Part shown: positions 1 to 5,864 of the stretch, piece by piece
Numbering within the stretch: the first letter of the stretch is position 1
Layout: the number at the start of each line of letters is the position of its first letter
From: Methanospirillum hungatei
GTDB lineage: Archaea; Halobacteriota; Methanomicrobia; Methanomicrobiales; Methanospirillaceae
Direction of reading: 5' to 3'
Assembly (NCBI GenBank): GCA_003251955.1
Contig: QKDV01000061.1
Location: forward strand, 1-16,771
Length of the DNA: 16,771 nucleotides
Notes under the pieces: generated by a model
The model's database searches: none
Told to the model about the DNA's origin: nothing
The model's input: only the letters and a program-made list of their open reading frames with translations
Made by a program: the position numbers and the translations under genes

Positions 1-728
1 CACAAGAGGAGATGCATTCAGAACTTCTCACAGGAAAAGAGAGGTACGAGTCCATGTACTCAATGATGCGCCAGATCTGTGATACCGTCCCTGATATGCT
101 CTGGGCCAGGGATCTTCAGGGCAGGTACATGTTCGTCAACAAGGAAGCCTCACGAAAACTTCCATGTTCAACCAACGGGATAATTGAGAATCATGTACCT
201 TTACACCCAAGAGAAGAGAGCATATCAAGGGATGAGTCTGTGCTAGTGGATGGCAGACCGGTTCATCTTGAGATCAGGAAGGTTCCTTTCTATAACCAGA
301 CCGGAGAACTCATAGGTTCAGTTGGGATAGGGCATGATGTGACCACAGAGAGAGAAGCGACAAAAGCCCTTATCGTTGAGCGTAAGAGATACGCAAGCAT
401 CTTTCACCATATGCATATTGGCCTACTTACCTGCGATCCTGGCGGGGAGATCCATGATTTTAACGAAAGGGCTGCAGAACTTCTTGAAAAACAAAACAAC
501 TCATTAAAGGGTATGAACCTGTACACAATCCCGGGGCTTGGAGAGACCGGGCTTCTCACTGACTTCTCATCTGCCCAGACACTCAGACAGCCCATTCACG
601 GACGGTGTGAATGCAGTACCAAACCCGGTACAAAAAAGGTTCTCTATTATAGTATTCAGCCGTACTACGACGAGGAACTTCGGATCATCGAGGTGCTCCT
701 CACGATAGACGAACATTATCAGGATTAA
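1..728 (+). CDS. PAS-domain sensor protein, C-terminal part (5' end outside window)
   Basis: The reading frame is open to the left edge, so the gene probably starts upstream. The first in-frame ATG is at 12, but its purine-rich AGAGGA lies only 1-2 nt before it, too close for a normal ribosome binding site. Counting from that ATG, two PAS domains can be seen: residues about 14-115 (CDTVPDMLWARDLQGRYMFVN, ending in the PAC-like IGSVGIGHDVTTERE) and residues about 124-235 (RYASIFHHMHIGLLTCDPGG). No histidine-kinase or ATPase domain follows, because the protein stops shortly after the second PAS fold. PAS domains bind small ligands, haem or flavin, or mediate dimerisation; no ligand can be assigned here. 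In methanogens such C-terminal PAS tails often follow a receiver domain, but that part would lie outside the window. The gene is cytoplasmic as seen and converges on tpiA with a 19-nt gap. Confidence 0.8.
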   Translation, partial: QEEMHSELLTGKERYESMYSMMRQICDTVPDMLWARDLQGRYMFVNKEASRKLPCSTNGIIENHVPLHPREESISRDESVLVDGRPVHLEIRKVPFYNQTGELIGSVGIGHDVTTEREATKALIVERKRYASIFHHMHIGLLTCDPGGEIHDFNERAAELLEKQNNSLKGMNLYTIPGLGETGLLTDFSSAQTLRQPIHGRCECSTKPGTKKVLYYSIQPYYDEELRIIEVLLTIDEHYQD

Positions 729-747
729 AAACCTGTATTAATGGTTC

Positions 748-1431
748 TCACAAGAGTGAAACCAGGTCACGGAGCACTGCACCGGGATCTTCTGCCTTTA
801 CTACGCTTGATGCCAGAAGAACACCGACGGTTCCAAGATCAACAGCAGTCTTTACACATTTTCCCGAATGAATGCCTGCACCAGTCAGTACCTTTACATC
901 AGGATTTGCTTTCAGGGCAGCCTGAACCGATCCAGTGATGATATCCGGGTTGGCCTCGGCAACTGAGGTTTTTCCCCCAATAAGCTCTGGAGGCTCGATG
1001 GCAACATAATCAGGGCCGAGTGCCGCGACCGCCGAGGTCGTGGCAACTGTGTTTGAACAGACACAGGAGATCATTCCTTCCTTTCGAAGAGCCTGAACAT
1101 TAGTCTCAATGTCTGCTATCGAGAGACGATACTCAGAGTGGTTAACCAGAGATCCGATTGCCCCTGCTGTTTTTACTGCAGTGAGTGGAATGCGTCCGGT
1201 ATGGGCACCAGGTGTCACCGGATCGATATGTTGTGCAAAAACCGGAAGACCAAAGTGATGTTTGATCGGGTGAATATCCATATACATCGGGGCAAGAGCT
1301 ATAGAGACCCCACTCTCCTCTGCCACTTCCTGAGCCGCTTGAGCTATCCGGTGGGCACCATGACCCACTGACTCCTGATAACACTTAAGGTTAACAAGAA
1401 TAATAGGGGACTTGATAATTTGCTGTGCCAT
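748..1431 (-). CDS. tpiA: Triosephosphate isomerase, archaeal type
   Basis: This enzyme interconverts dihydroxyacetone phosphate and glyceraldehyde 3-phosphate in the cytoplasmic glycolytic/gluconeogenic pathway. At 227 aa it matches the compact archaeal TIM form (bacterial enzymes are about 250 aa). Visible active-site elements are the N-terminal strand NLKCY with N14 and K16, the electrophilic histidine in VNHSEYR (H98), the catalytic base in AIEPPELIG (E146) followed by the flexible loop, and the phosphate-binding segments GAGIHSGK (184-191) and GVLLASSVV (203-211). The start is fixed by the conserved strand only 10 residues in and by a TATA box 24-32 nt upstream, which would place the transcript start at or next to the ATG, so a leaderless message is likely. 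It lies 55 nt downstream of the ferredoxin-protein gene on the same strand but has its own promoter. Confidence 0.96.
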   Translation of the reverse strand: MAQQIIKSPIILVNLKCYQESVGHGAHRIAQAAQEVAEESGVSIALAPMYMDIHPIKHHFGLPVFAQHIDPVTPGAHTGRIPLTAVKTAGAIGSLVNHSEYRLSIADIETNVQALRKEGMISCVCSNTVATTSAVAALGPDYVAIEPPELIGGKTSVAEANPDIITGSVQAALKANPDVKVLTGAGIHSGKCVKTAVDLGTVGVLLASSVVKAEDPGAVLRDLVSLL

Positions 1432-1454
1432 ACCGATACGTTAGAACGCGGGTC

Positions 1455-1463
1455 GTATAAATA
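1455..1463 (-). promoter_or_regulatory. TATA box of tpiA
   Basis: The minus strand reads TATTTATAC, centred about 28 nt upstream of the tpiA ATG. Archaeal TATA boxes sit about 26 nt before the transcription start, so the predicted message begins within a few bases of the start codon. No Shine-Dalgarno sequence is present, consistent with leaderless translation. Confidence 0.6.
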
Positions 1464-1486
1464 CGTAGTTGAACCTGATACCGGCA

Positions 1487-2332
1487 TCACTCTGCAATGG
1501 TACCCTGTAAGGTAATGGTAAAATCCTGAAGCGGGATATCTTTTCCGGAGGACTTCAGAGCCTTGTTCACTACATATGTGACTCCACTACAGCAAGGCAC
1601 AATCATATGCACGGTTGTGATGGATTTTATCATGTGGGTCTTTAAGATCTCTGCCAGTTTGGTGATGTACTCATCAATATCAGAATCCAGTTTCGGGCAG
1701 AAAATTATCAGAATCCTGTCTTTGAGAAGCTTCTGGTGAAAATCAGCGTAAGTAAACGGGACACAGTCAGCTGCTATGAGAAGATCTGCATCCTCTAAGT
1801 ACGGATTAGCAGGATTGAGAAGTTTGAGCTGAATTGGCCACTGGCGGAGTTCAGACTCAATATGGACAGGAGGCTGTGAGGAATCTCTTGTATGTTCAAT
1901 AGTCCTGGCCGCTGACCCTGGACAGGTAGCGAACGGGTTTTGAGTATGCTGATGTCCCGTATGATCCGGACTTCCCCGGTGAACTGGTACAGGGATTTGC
2001 ATCTCCTGCAAGGATGTCAACGCCTGATGATAAAGATCAATCTCATTATCACCGGCCAAGTGCTCAAGATGAGCCCTGATTACTGCCTCTCCCTGCCTTG
2101 CAATATTCTTTATAACCTCATTCTCGTCATACGCCCCGGCTTCACGTTCTATCACGGAGATCGCATCTTCAGGACATGTTCCGATACAAGCACCGAGTCC
2201 ATCACAGAAGAGGTCACTGATCAACCGTGCTTTTCCGTCAATAAGCTGAAGGGCCCCTTCAGGACAGTCAGGAATACACTGACCACATCCGGTGCACTTC
2301 TCTTCATCGATCGTGATTATCTTTCGTTTCAT
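1487..2332 (-). CDS. Ferredoxin-domain protein with C-terminal CPG / QWP / CPK domain, function unknown
   Basis: This 281-aa cytoplasmic protein starts with a two-cluster ferredoxin module. The first cluster has C13, C16, C19 and C23 (CTGCGQCIPDCP). The second, C43-x5-C49-x3-C53 (CDGLGACIGTCP), is compressed relative to the usual CxxCxxCxxxC and is typical of this family. A linker with histidines H117, H123, H126 and H128 leads to a CPGSAAR motif (C136), then QWPIQL (164-169), AADCVPF (C189), FCPKLD (C211) and a vicinal pair VPCCSG (C246, C247). From family knowledge, ferredoxin plus CPG/QWP/CPKLD proteins recur in anaerobes and methanogens, but I know of no assigned reaction. The cysteines suggest electron transfer or metal binding. 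A TATA box and a 13-bp palindrome lie upstream, and AAAGGA sits about 11 nt before the ATG. I would not name a pathway. Confidence 0.85.
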   Translation of the reverse strand: MKRKIITIDEEKCTGCGQCIPDCPEGALQLIDGKARLISDLFCDGLGACIGTCPEDAISVIEREAGAYDENEVIKNIARQGEAVIRAHLEHLAGDNEIDLYHQALTSLQEMQIPVPVHRGSPDHTGHQHTQNPFATCPGSAARTIEHTRDSSQPPVHIESELRQWPIQLKLLNPANPYLEDADLLIAADCVPFTYADFHQKLLKDRILIIFCPKLDSDIDEYITKLAEILKTHMIKSITTVHMIVPCCSGVTYVVNKALKSSGKDIPLQDFTITLQGTIAE

Positions 2333-2370
2333 GATGACACCAGTCCTTTGGGCGAAATAGACGTGATATT

Positions 2371-2383
2371 GGATAATGTATCC
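2371..2383. promoter_or_regulatory. Palindrome GGATA-N3-TATCC in the promoter of the ferredoxin-domain gene
   Basis: A perfect 5-bp inverted repeat with a 3-nt centre (ATG) lies between the TATA box and the start codon of the minus-strand gene, about where transcription should begin. That position would suit a repressor site. The same arms and spacer recur at 15475-15487 upstream of the TPR protein gene. Its role as an operator is inferred. Confidence 0.35.
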
Positions 2384-2390
2384 ATCATGT

Positions 2391-2398
2391 ACTTATAC
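2391..2398 (-). promoter_or_regulatory. TATA box of the ferredoxin-domain gene
   Basis: The minus strand reads GTATAAGT about 60-67 nt upstream of the ATG. This predicts a transcript start near 2368 and a leader of about 35 nt that contains the AAAGGA ribosome-binding candidate. Confidence 0.45.
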
Positions 2399-2607
2399 TC
2401 AACCATGGCGGAGATCAGTTGGATTGATTATTGAGAGTTCATTATCAGCAATATAAAAAATTCAAGTGATATCATCGGAGTCGCATGTCAATCCGGTATA
2501 ATCAAAGCAGGATATCGATGAAATTTCCAAACCAATAGAGGCCAATTATTCAAAGAAGGAAAAGATCGGATTTCTAAATAAGGAGGAGGATAGTCAGGTT
2601 TTTCAGA

Positions 2608-3228
2608 TTATTCGGCTGATTTCAATTGCTCATATTTACCAGTCAGAAGCCCCCCAAGTCTGAACCCCTTCTGATACGCAGATTCCATCAGATCTGGAAA
2701 GAGATCAAGATCTTTTTTATTATCCATGTCACGAATTAAGAGTTCATCATCATAGCGGCAATCAATGACATCACAGAATGATTTGGTTGACAAAACTACT
2801 CCATCAAAATTTTCAGGAACGTTCATTCCAGATATTGAGAGAAGGAGGGTCCGACGTATCATTCGTTTCTCTTTAACTACCAACCGGTCGTTTCGTACAT
2901 ATTTTGCACAGAAAAAAACCTGGAACCGATCCATGAATGACTTCAGGTGACCAGGTATACCCATGGTCATAACCGGAGTTGCGATAATCAGACTATCTAG
3001 ATCCCTAAAAACCGGGTACAACGGACTGACATCATCCTCCATAAGACAGGTCGTATTATTTTTACAGAAGTAATGCTCCCTACAGGCTGATAATTCAAGT
3101 TCGGTAACGTGAATCATTTGAACATCGCATCCTGCAGCTTCTGCTCCAGCAATTGATTTTTTTAATAATTTAGCAGTGTTTCCTTCTGCTAGCGGACTAC
3201 CAAGAAGTGCAACGATACGAGGATTCAT
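2608..3228 (-). CDS. Flavodoxin-fold iron-sulfur-flavoprotein-like protein (NADPH-dependent FMN reductase family)
   Basis: This 206-aa cytoplasmic protein has the flavodoxin-like FMN phosphate loop GSPLAEGNT (10-18), the second strand SLIIATPVMTMGIPGHLKSFMDR (about 79-101, typical of the family), and a cysteine cluster C49...C55...C61. In characterised iron-sulfur flavoproteins such as Isf of Methanosarcina thermophila, a compact CX2CX2CX5C motif binds one [4Fe-4S] cluster and passes electrons between ferredoxin and FMN. Here the spacing is kept exactly but the second ligand is a histidine (C49-x2-H52-x2-C55-x5-C61). The protein may therefore hold a His-ligated cluster or none. It lies 141 nt downstream of a second family member on the same strand and has no clear Shine-Dalgarno sequence. 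The direct repeats at 3286-3344 lie in its upstream region. Substrate and partner are unknown. Confidence 0.85.
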   Translation of the reverse strand: MNPRIVALLGSPLAEGNTAKLLKKSIAGAEAAGCDVQMIHVTELELSACREHYFCKNNTTCLMEDDVSPLYPVFRDLDSLIIATPVMTMGIPGHLKSFMDRFQVFFCAKYVRNDRLVVKEKRMIRRTLLLSISGMNVPENFDGVVLSTKSFCDVIDCRYDDELLIRDMDNKKDLDLFPDLMESAYQKGFRLGGLLTGKYEQLKSAE

Positions 3229-3285
3229 CGATTGATATTATCATATTAAGTCACAAGAACATTTCGGCAAAAAGATGGTGCTAAT

Positions 3286-3344
3286 CCCAGTGGACCAATT
3301 ACCATTGTATCATGAGATTATGCCCAATGGGACCTACATTGTAT
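3286..3344. repeat. Two imperfect direct repeats upstream of the 2608-3228 gene
   Basis: Copy 1 (3286-3310) and copy 2 (3323-3344) share CCCA(G/A)TGG, then ACC, then CATTGTAT, with small indels between the blocks and a period of about 35 nt. On the minus strand both read ATACAATG followed by GGTCC and TGGG. Copy 2 also contains a TATA-like GTTTATAC on the minus strand. They may be a duplicated promoter element or tandem operator sites for the flavoprotein gene. This rests on sequence similarity only. Confidence 0.4.
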
Positions 3345-3369
3345 AAACGCGTAAGGAAACATGCGATGA

Positions 3370-4017
3370 TTATACCTTTCGAATAAGCCGCTCACCTAGG
3401 TTAAATGCCTGTTCACAATCTTTGGGAAATACGGTTTTTCTCCTTTCTATCCGCTCTGCTGGATCGCAGTAACTAAAAACAACCTTAGAATAGTCTTCAA
3501 ACTGTAGCGTTTCATAGGAGAAGACGGATTCACAGGAACCAAATAATCGCTCTAACACTGACTCGTTGGTTTTAAAATGAACATCATAACCGGCCTCATG
3601 GATCATGTTTTCTGCTACATTCATTGTGTATACAAAAGCTGTTGGTATCTTCCTCGTAAAGAGGGACTGTGGGGGCTTGGCATAAACCAGATATGGAAAC
3701 ATTAGACGTTCCATAAAGCATCGCATCTCTCCGGTCACAGTCCCGAAGTAGAGGGGTGAACCAAGGATGAGGACATCCACACTCTCGATCTTTTCCAGAA
3801 TCTCAGTAAGCCCATCATTTAGAATACATTTTCCATAACTCTTCCCACCTCTGATTTTACAGGCAAAACAACTGGTGCATCCCTTAAAATCTAGATCATA
3901 CAGATGAATCAGTTCAGTCTCTGCTCCCTGTGTAGCGGCCCCATCAAGGGCATGTTGTAGGAGCGTTGCTGTATTCCAGGTTCTTCTGGGGCTTCCATTA
4001 ATCGCAATAATCTTCAT
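3370..4017 (-). CDS. Iron-sulfur flavoprotein / NADPH-dependent FMN reductase family protein
   Basis: This 215-aa cytoplasmic redox protein has the flavodoxin-type FMN loop GSPRRTWNT (8-16), the segment DVLILGSPLYFGTVTGEM (about 80-97) that is usual in the family, and an iron-sulfur-flavoprotein-like cysteine cluster C47-x2-C50-x2-C53-x10-C64. The first three cysteines match the compact Isf spacing and the fourth is displaced by a longer insert, as in many members. It probably carries FMN and a [4Fe-4S] cluster and moves electrons from ferredoxin to an unknown acceptor. It starts 18 nt after the stop of the nitroreductase gene, with a weak GGTG 8 nt before its ATG, so the two are almost certainly co-transcribed. 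It differs from the 2608-3228 paralog by having a complete cysteine set. Confidence 0.88.
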   Translation of the reverse strand: MKIIAINGSPRRTWNTATLLQHALDGAATQGAETELIHLYDLDFKGCTSCFACKIRGGKSYGKCILNDGLTEILEKIESVDVLILGSPLYFGTVTGEMRCFMERLMFPYLVYAKPPQSLFTRKIPTAFVYTMNVAENMIHEAGYDVHFKTNESVLERLFGSCESVFSYETLQFEDYSKVVFSYCDPAERIERRKTVFPKDCEQAFNLGERLIRKV

Positions 4018-4035
4018 GATTTTTTCACCAGATAC

Positions 4036-4851
4036 TCATTGCCAGATATTCACAGCCTTGTTCCTCGTCGGGATGTATACCGGTCTGTATTTCGGGTACC
4101 CGAACATGAGAGCATAGGACGGTTTTCTTCCTGCTGGAAGGTCAAAGAGTTCACAAACCTTTTTGCTACCTTTAGTTGCCATTGCAACAAACCCACCCCA
4201 ACAGGTTCCAACACCAAATGCAGGAGCTGCAATGTCAACATGGGCAAGAGCGATAATCCCATCGATCTCTGCTACCGGGTTATTCTCAGGAATATGTGGA
4301 ATCAGAAGGTGTGGAGCGTTCCGGCAGATTGGATCATTCCCTGCATCCCACCCAGCGATGAGGTTGGGAACATGCCTACTCATAGGGTGGTTACCTCCTG
4401 CCAGTGTTCGCATCCATTCGATTACAGCATCTGCAATCTTGTTAACCTTTTCAGGATCATGGATGACCAGCCACTGAACCTGTTGTCCGTTTCCACCAGA
4501 GGGAGCATACCGTGCTGCATCAAGCATAGCCTCTATTGTCTCTATAGAGACTGGTTCACTCTTGAAGTTCCTGATTGAACGACGGCTCTTCAGATATGAT
4601 ACAAGCAGGTCCTGGGTAAATTCAATTCCTTTCCAGGCTGATTCTGGTGAAATATCCCTATCTTTTTGTAATTTCAGGGCACCAGAAGGACAGAAGGCAC
4701 TGCATTGCCCACAGGATATACACCATTCAACTTGAGAATCAGCGACAAAAGGAATCTCAGCTTCTGTAGGTGAGTGAATGATGCCCATGGGACATATATC
4801 AGCACATATTCCACAATAGGTGCAGGTTTTATTCTCAACAGTTATCGACAT
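4036..4851 (-). CDS. Nitroreductase family protein with N-terminal 2[4Fe-4S] ferredoxin domain
   Basis: The start chosen at 4851 gives 271 aa beginning MSITVENKTC. The frame extends upstream to 4950, but that extension is hydrophobic, unlike the family, and would run through the divergent promoter region. Residues 1-60 form a bacterial-type ferredoxin: C10, C13, C16, C20 and C44, C47, C50, C54. Residues about 85-271 form an FMN nitroreductase fold with SRRSIRNF (89-96), APSGGNGQ (116-123), GVGTCWGG (213-220) and the terminal GYPKYRP. The fusion suggests FMN is reduced directly from ferredoxin-level electrons rather than NAD(P)H. Family members reduce quinones, nitro groups or other electrophiles; the substrate here is unknown. 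It leads an operon with the flavoprotein 18 nt downstream and is divergent from an HxlR regulator, which probably controls it. Confidence 0.9.
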   Translation of the reverse strand: MSITVENKTCTYCGICADICPMGIIHSPTEAEIPFVADSQVEWCISCGQCSAFCPSGALKLQKDRDISPESAWKGIEFTQDLLVSYLKSRRSIRNFKSEPVSIETIEAMLDAARYAPSGGNGQQVQWLVIHDPEKVNKIADAVIEWMRTLAGGNHPMSRHVPNLIAGWDAGNDPICRNAPHLLIPHIPENNPVAEIDGIIALAHVDIAAPAFGVGTCWGGFVAMATKGSKKVCELFDLPAGRKPSYALMFGYPKYRPVYIPTRNKAVNIWQ

Positions 4852-4876
4852 ACAACATCTGCTCAAAGAATATCGC

Positions 4877-4892
4877 CTATACTCTATTATAG
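4877..4892 (-). promoter_or_regulatory. Dyad CTATA-N6-TATAG overlapping the probable nitroreductase TATA box
   Basis: This is a perfect 5-bp inverted repeat with a 6-nt spacer, centred about 34 nt upstream of the nitroreductase ATG, where the minus-strand TATA box is expected. A bound regulator would block TBP. The half-sites CTAT/ATAG are shared with the dyad at 4914-4931. An AT-rich dyad can also be a TATA coincidence, so confidence is limited. Confidence 0.4.
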
Positions 4893-4913
4893 ATATCAGA
4901 AGAGAATTAGTAA

Positions 4914-4931
4914 TACTATAACCGAATAGTA
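4914..4931 (+). promoter_or_regulatory. Dyad TACTAT-N6-ATAGTA upstream of the HxlR gene, candidate autoregulatory operator
   Basis: This is a perfect 6-bp inverted repeat (spacer AACCGA) that ends 6 nt before the GGAG ribosome binding site of the HxlR gene. It would lie over the transcript start if the TATA-like ATTATAGAT at 4886-4894 is used. DUF24 regulators such as Bacillus YodB bind TACTA/TAGTA-type inverted repeats, so the arms fit the family. Binding by this protein is inferred. Confidence 0.5.
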
Positions 4932-4949
4932 AGTATTGGAGAAACATCA

Positions 4950-5318
4950 TTGAAATGCGAAAAAGTAACTAAATGCAGACTAGATGCGGTCGCAGACATC
5001 ATTGGAAGCAAATGGAATCTCATGATCATATGGCATCTTCGTGATTCTACGCTCAGGTTCTCTGAACTCCAAAGCAAGATGTGTGGAATCAATTCAAAGA
5101 CCATCACAAAGCATCTCCGCGATCTAGAAAAGGAGTCAATCATTACCAGGACCGTATTCCCCGAAGTCCCTCCACGGGTGGAATATACCCTCACCGAACC
5201 AGGAAGGGGGATTCTTCCCATTATTGATGCAATGTTGATTTGGGGAGGAAAGTTTCGCCATCCGGTTGAAGGAAGAGAGGGGTGTGAAAGAAACAGAATT
5301 GCTTCAGCTGGTGAATAG
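4950..5318 (+). CDS. HxlR/DUF24 family winged-helix transcriptional regulator
   Basis: This 122-aa dimeric DNA-binding protein has the full family signature: IIGSKWNLMIIWHL (17-30), RFSELQSKMCGINSKTITKHL (recognition helix region, about 36-56), the wing PPRVEYTLT (about 74-82) and the tail helix IDAMLIWGG. The start is TTG at 4950, supported by GGAG with 8-nt spacing; no in-frame ATG or GTG lies between it and the upstream stop at 4911. Cysteines C3 and C9 precede the domain, and C9 sits close to where YodB-type thiol sensors carry their redox-active cysteine, so it may sense quinones, aldehydes or disulfide stress. It is divergent from the ferredoxin-nitroreductase and flavoprotein genes, the usual arrangement for a regulator and its target. 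Both dyads in the shared promoter are candidate binding sites. Confidence 0.92.
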   Translation: MKCEKVTKCRLDAVADIIGSKWNLMIIWHLRDSTLRFSELQSKMCGINSKTITKHLRDLEKESIITRTVFPEVPPRVEYTLTEPGRGILPIIDAMLIWGGKFRHPVEGREGCERNRIASAGE

Positions 5319-5649
5319 ACGATAAGTAATGTGACAGAGTGTAAAAACGAAGACCACTCCTGGGATTGAATGCAGGACTTCACCCAATTAACTAAGAACG
5401 TATTATCCAAATCGTTATTAGCCAACCAATCAGCCAGAGACTATATTCGTTACATTCACAAGATCTCATCCTCTTTAGGGGATCTATACTGGTATGGCCA
5501 TCTGGAGTCTCGAATTCCATCCAATGGAGGATAACGGTTCTTGTTTTTGTGATATAGATAGAAACTTCGGTTCTTATCATCAAATACTTTAAATTCACTT
5601 TTGGGCAGTCGCGGACTGATTCACTGCAAGGGCTACCTCACGAGTAAAT

Positions 5650-5727
5650 ATGGCTACAGAGGATATCGCATCACATATGGAGGCGATTCGGCTGTTAGAG
5701 GAATATCAGATCACTCATTTTTCATGA
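5650..5727 (+). pseudogene. Short open frame, possible remnant of a lost gene
   Basis: A 25-codon frame from ATG 5650 to TGA 5725 encodes a charged, helix-like peptide (MATEDIASHMEAIRLLEEY then QITHFS). It is open in frame back to 5620 only. Its composition looks like real protein, but no start signal, domain or neighbour supports an intact gene. It could be the tail of a decayed gene or chance. I do not recognise the family. Confidence 0.2.
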
Positions 5728-5817
5728 TAAGAGAGAACATTGAATATGATACTAATGAATAATTCCTTTCATCCAGGCCATAAACACGGGCTGTAGGAGA
5801 ACTATATTAAGTGTAAG

Positions 5818-5840
5818 AAGATTCGAAGAATCTTTTATAC
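5818..5840 (+). promoter_or_regulatory. TATA box with overlapping 17-bp palindrome of the receiver-kinase gene
   Basis: A perfect inverted repeat AAGATTC-GAA-GAATCTT (5818-5834) runs into the TATA box CTTTTATAC (5832-5840). The TATA centre is 28-29 nt before the ATG at 5865, so the message should be leaderless. A protein bound to the palindrome would cover the BRE/TATA region and compete with TBP/TFB. The promoter is well supported; the operator role is inferred. Confidence 0.55.
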
Positions 5841-5864
5841 CTTTCATTGACGTAAAGACTGGCA

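Larger units (their letters stand above)
5319..5864. other. 546-nt stretch without a convincing gene
   Basis: No frame on either strand gives a protein I recognise. A weak TCCTG/CAGGA hairpin with a 10-nt loop lies at 5358-5377, just past the HxlR gene, and could end its transcript. Positions 5620-5727 hold a short open frame that may be a gene remnant. The last 50 nt are the promoter and dyad of the receiver-kinase gene. A 68-codon minus-strand frame at 5392-5598 has odd composition and no ribosome binding site, so it is not called. Confidence 0.5.

Noticed and set aside
748..938. 65-codon plus-strand frame directly after the PAS gene
   Set aside because: It lies opposite the C-terminal part of tpiA and has no features of its own.
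1940..2434. 164-codon plus-strand frame opposite the ferredoxin-domain gene
   Set aside because: It lies antisense to a protein with clear ferredoxin motifs, and its own product shows no domain and unnatural composition.
2577..2590. Strong Shine-Dalgarno-like AAGGAGGAGG on the plus strand
   Set aside because: No open frame with a start codon follows on the plus strand; it lies just beyond the end of a minus-strand gene.
4039..4578. 179-codon plus-strand frame opposite the nitroreductase
   Set aside because: The minus strand has an unmistakable nitroreductase fold; the plus-strand product is Cys/Ser-rich with no recognisable features.
4852..4950. Upstream start for the nitroreductase adding 33 residues
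   Set aside because: The extension runs through the divergent promoter, is hydrophobic and unlike the family, while ATG 4851 begins directly at the ferredoxin domain.
5354..5380. tRNA T-arm-like sequence (minus strand CATTCAATCC between TCCTG and CAGGA)
   Set aside because: The loop is 10 nt instead of 7, and no acceptor, D or anticodon arms can be found around it.
4916..5425. 169-codon minus-strand frame opposite the HxlR gene
   Set aside because: It covers a regulator with a full family signature and the divergent promoter; its product has no recognisable domain.
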